Assembly: GCA_041487075.1 (NCBI GenBank) | Contig: JBGPMO010000033.1 | Location: 1-7,531 of the forward strand | DNA: 7,531 nt | DNA from: JBGPMO01 sp041487075 | GTDB lineage: Bacteria > Patescibacteriota > Minisyncoccia > UBA6257 > 1-14-0-10-40-38 | Direction of reading: 5' to 3' | Shown: one piece after another, positions 6,058-7,531 of the stretch | Position numbering within the stretch: position 1 is the first letter of the stretch | Layout of the letters: each line of letters begins with the position of its first letter | Notes under the pieces: model-generated | Database searches by the model: none | Seen by the model: the letters and a program-made list of their open reading frames with translations, nothing else | Told to the model about the DNA's origin: nothing | Translations under genes and position numbers: made by a program

Positions 6058-7531
6058 GAATAAATGGTTTGAAGATTTCTGCAAGTGATGCGGCAAACTG
6101 CTTTGTTGTGAAATGTTCTTCGACGCGACGAAGGGCCTGCGTGCCAAGGCGATCACGGAGTTTCGGATTGTAAAGCAGATGGCGAATAACCTCTGCGAGC
6201 TCCTCGGGATCCTCGGCCGGCACCATCATAACCTCGGCCCCCCGAGCTACATAATCCGTAAGCGTGCTCCGCTCGCTTACAATAATCGCACGACCGGACG
6301 CCATAGCGTCAAGGAGCGCATACTGGCCGGAACAATCGGAAGCATCGAGATGTTTTTTTTCTTCAAATGTAGGGATAACAACAACTGAAGCCTTTTTGTA
6401 CGCCTGAACGGTTTTGTCATGCGGCATATCAAAAATAAATCGGACATTCGATGGGATAACATCGATTTCTTTCCTGTTTCGCTCTGCGGCAATAATAACA
6501 AATTGATGGTCCGGAAACTTTCGAGCCGCCGCAATAAGCGTTCGGTAATCTCTCCCCATATCTTTCCCCACGCTCAAAATATATTCACCGGCAGAAGGAG
6601 GGTGAGCGAGGGCACTTTCGAAAAAACTTGTCTCAATGCCGGTAGGAATAAGAAAAAGGCGATTGGGGGCACAGCCAATTTCCAGCAACGCATCGCGCTG
6701 AGAGGTGGAAAGCGAAACAATTCCCTCGGCCGAGCGGAGCGCGCTCCGGATAAGCCGGCCGTACCAGTCTTCTTTGTGGCGCCGGAGCGTATTGGTAAAA
6801 AAAGTATTATAGAGTATGAATGCGGGACGCCGCATACGAAGTATGCGCTTCACTAAAAAGACGAAAGGAAGATTCGATCCAAGAAATACCGCATCGTACC
6901 GCCGCATGATAAAAAGTGCGGGAATCTGCGCAAGATTAAAATGAACCCGCCGGAGAAAACGCACTAAACTATTTTCGAAATATGCGGCGCGGATGCCAAA
7001 GATAGACATATGATTCAAGCCAAGCAACTGTGAGTCAGGGACACGGCCTTTTCGATACGCTTGTATAAACCGGGTTCGTTCGCCCGCAAAAAGATATAAC
7101 ACTTTGGGACGAACTGCCCGATCTTTCAAAAAGTTGTAGATTGATTTCGCGCGGGCATGCCACTCATAACGCCCCACATCAATGCTGGCGTGCCGCGCAA
7201 GAGAAGCAGAAAGTGAAACATCATCGAGCGCGCGGCTGATACCCTCGGCCAGGGCCCGAGGATCATCAGGGCGAACGAGTAACGCATTCCGTTCATGGGT
7301 AAGAACCTCGCGTAAAGAGATGGTGTCTGACGCCACAATAGGCGTGCCGGATGCCATATATTCGAAAAGTTTGAGAGGTGAGGTGAAAAAATGAGTTTCT
7401 TCCCTACCGCCGCGAGCCGTTACCACTAAACAATCAGCGGCTCTTTGGTAAAGCGCCATTTCGCTGTATGGCCGATGTTGAATAAAACGCACATTCGTAA
7501 GAGAAAGACGGTTGATAAACTCCGTTGCACG
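6041..7531 (-). CDS. Tandem GT4-GT4 glycosyltransferase, N-terminus outside window
   Basis: The frame is open through base 7531, giving 496 visible residues with no start codon needed. Residues 1-~138 are the C-terminal half of one GT-B family 4 domain: FIQHRPYSEMALYQRAADCLVV, TSPLKLFEYMASGTPIVASD (50-69), LREVL and LLVRPDDPRALAEGI. After only about five residues a second, complete GT4-like unit begins at VLYLFAGERTRF (144-155), with IPTGIE (295-300), LSVGKDMGRDYRTLI (319-333), IPTFEE (386-391) and CSGQYALLDAMASGRAIIV (400-418). The usual EX7E pair is altered in both units: phenylalanine and E57 in the first, C400 and D408 in the second. Such changes occur in divergent GT4 members, so activity is uncertain rather than excluded. 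A GTG at 7490-7492 could be taken as a start but lies within a conserved strand. It is the first visible gene of the minus-strand operon and would probably add one or two sugars in the cytoplasm. A split into two genes by a frameshift at 7128-7132 is the main alternative. Confidence 0.83.
   Translation of the reverse strand, partial: RATEFINRLSLTNVRFIQHRPYSEMALYQRAADCLVVTARGGREETHFFTSPLKLFEYMASGTPIVASDTISLREVLTHERNALLVRPDDPRALAEGISRALDDVSLSASLARHASIDVGRYEWHARAKSIYNFLKDRAVRPKVLYLFAGERTRFIQAYRKGRVPDSQLLGLNHMSIFGIRAAYFENSLVRFLRRVHFNLAQIPALFIMRRYDAVFLGSNLPFVFLVKRILRMRRPAFILYNTFFTNTLRRHKEDWYGRLIRSALRSAEGIVSLSTSQRDALLEIGCAPNRLFLIPTGIETSFFESALAHPPSAGEYILSVGKDMGRDYRTLIAAARKFPDHQFVIIAAERNRKEIDVIPSNVRFIFDMPHDKTVQAYKKASVVVIPTFEEKKHLDASDCSGQYALLDAMASGRAIIVSERSTLTDYVARGAEVMMVPAEDPEELAEVIRHLLYNPKLRDRLGTQALRRVEEHFTTKQFAASLAEIFKPFIHERNA
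7100..7132 (-). other. Junction between the two GT4 units, possible lost gene boundary
   Basis: On the minus strand, a run of five T (7132-7128) lies at the end of the first GT4 unit. One T fewer would bring a TGA (7128-7126) into frame, exactly where a single-domain GT4 would normally end. A GTG at 7102-7100 opens the second unit precisely at its first beta strand. The sequence as given is a continuous fusion; this site is where a sequencing error, a recent frameshift or programmed slippage would convert it to two genes. Confidence 0.4.

Noticed and set aside
6419..6856. 145-residue plus-strand open frame
   Set aside because: It is antisense to the conserved GT4 coding frame; its translation is basic, low in recognisable motifs and has no family features.
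7490..7492. GTG as start codon of the tandem GT4 gene
   Set aside because: It falls inside a conserved strand of the GT4 C-terminal half and the frame continues without stop to the window edge, so the true start is outside.

Overview
The window is a dense bacterial glycan-assembly locus with seven genes and almost no intergenic DNA. It holds three soluble or peripheral glycosyltransferase genes (one GT2; two GT4 genes, one of which carries two GT4 units in tandem), two polytopic GT-C (GT39/ArnT-like) membrane glycosyltransferases and two class I SAM-dependent methyltransferases. Standard genetic code fits: TAA, TAG and TGA all end genes at positions where the next gene begins or the neighbouring gene lies. 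The mixed base composition, overlapping genes, lack of Shine-Dalgarno motifs and abundance of divergent GT39-like proteins would suit an uncultivated lineage such as Patescibacteria/Parcubacteria, but nothing here proves the taxon. No rRNA, tRNA, transposase, CRISPR array or phage gene is visible.

Layout. Positions 1-309 (minus) hold the N-terminal 103 residues of a polyprenyl-phosphate mannose synthase-like GT2 enzyme that runs off the left edge. A short gap (310-388) separates it from a divergent GT-C membrane protein (389-2056, plus) and carries a good sigma70-type promoter for that gene, placed so that the transcript would start almost at the ATG. This gene converges, with only 7 bases between stop codons, on a five-gene minus-strand run which reads, in order of transcription: tandem GT4-GT4 protein (from beyond 7531 to 6041), zinc-ribbon methyltransferase (6057-5143), small methyltransferase (5125-4562), single GT4 (4554-3424) and a second GT-C membrane protein (3422-2064). 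Spacings are -17, 17, 7 and 1 bases, so this is very probably one operon whose promoter lies right of the window.

How the genes may work together (inference). The GT4 enzymes would extend a glycan on the cytoplasmic face from nucleotide sugars, and the methyltransferases would modify or cap it. The GT2 enzyme would charge a polyprenyl phosphate with a sugar, and the two GT-C proteins would use lipid-linked sugars on the outer face of the membrane to decorate a protein, lipid or polysaccharide. The acceptors and sugars cannot be read from the sequence. I do not see an evident new defence or mobile system. The most notable points are the tandem GT4 fusion with non-canonical EX7E motifs, the predicted leaderless divergent start region, and the near-total absence of ribosome binding sites.
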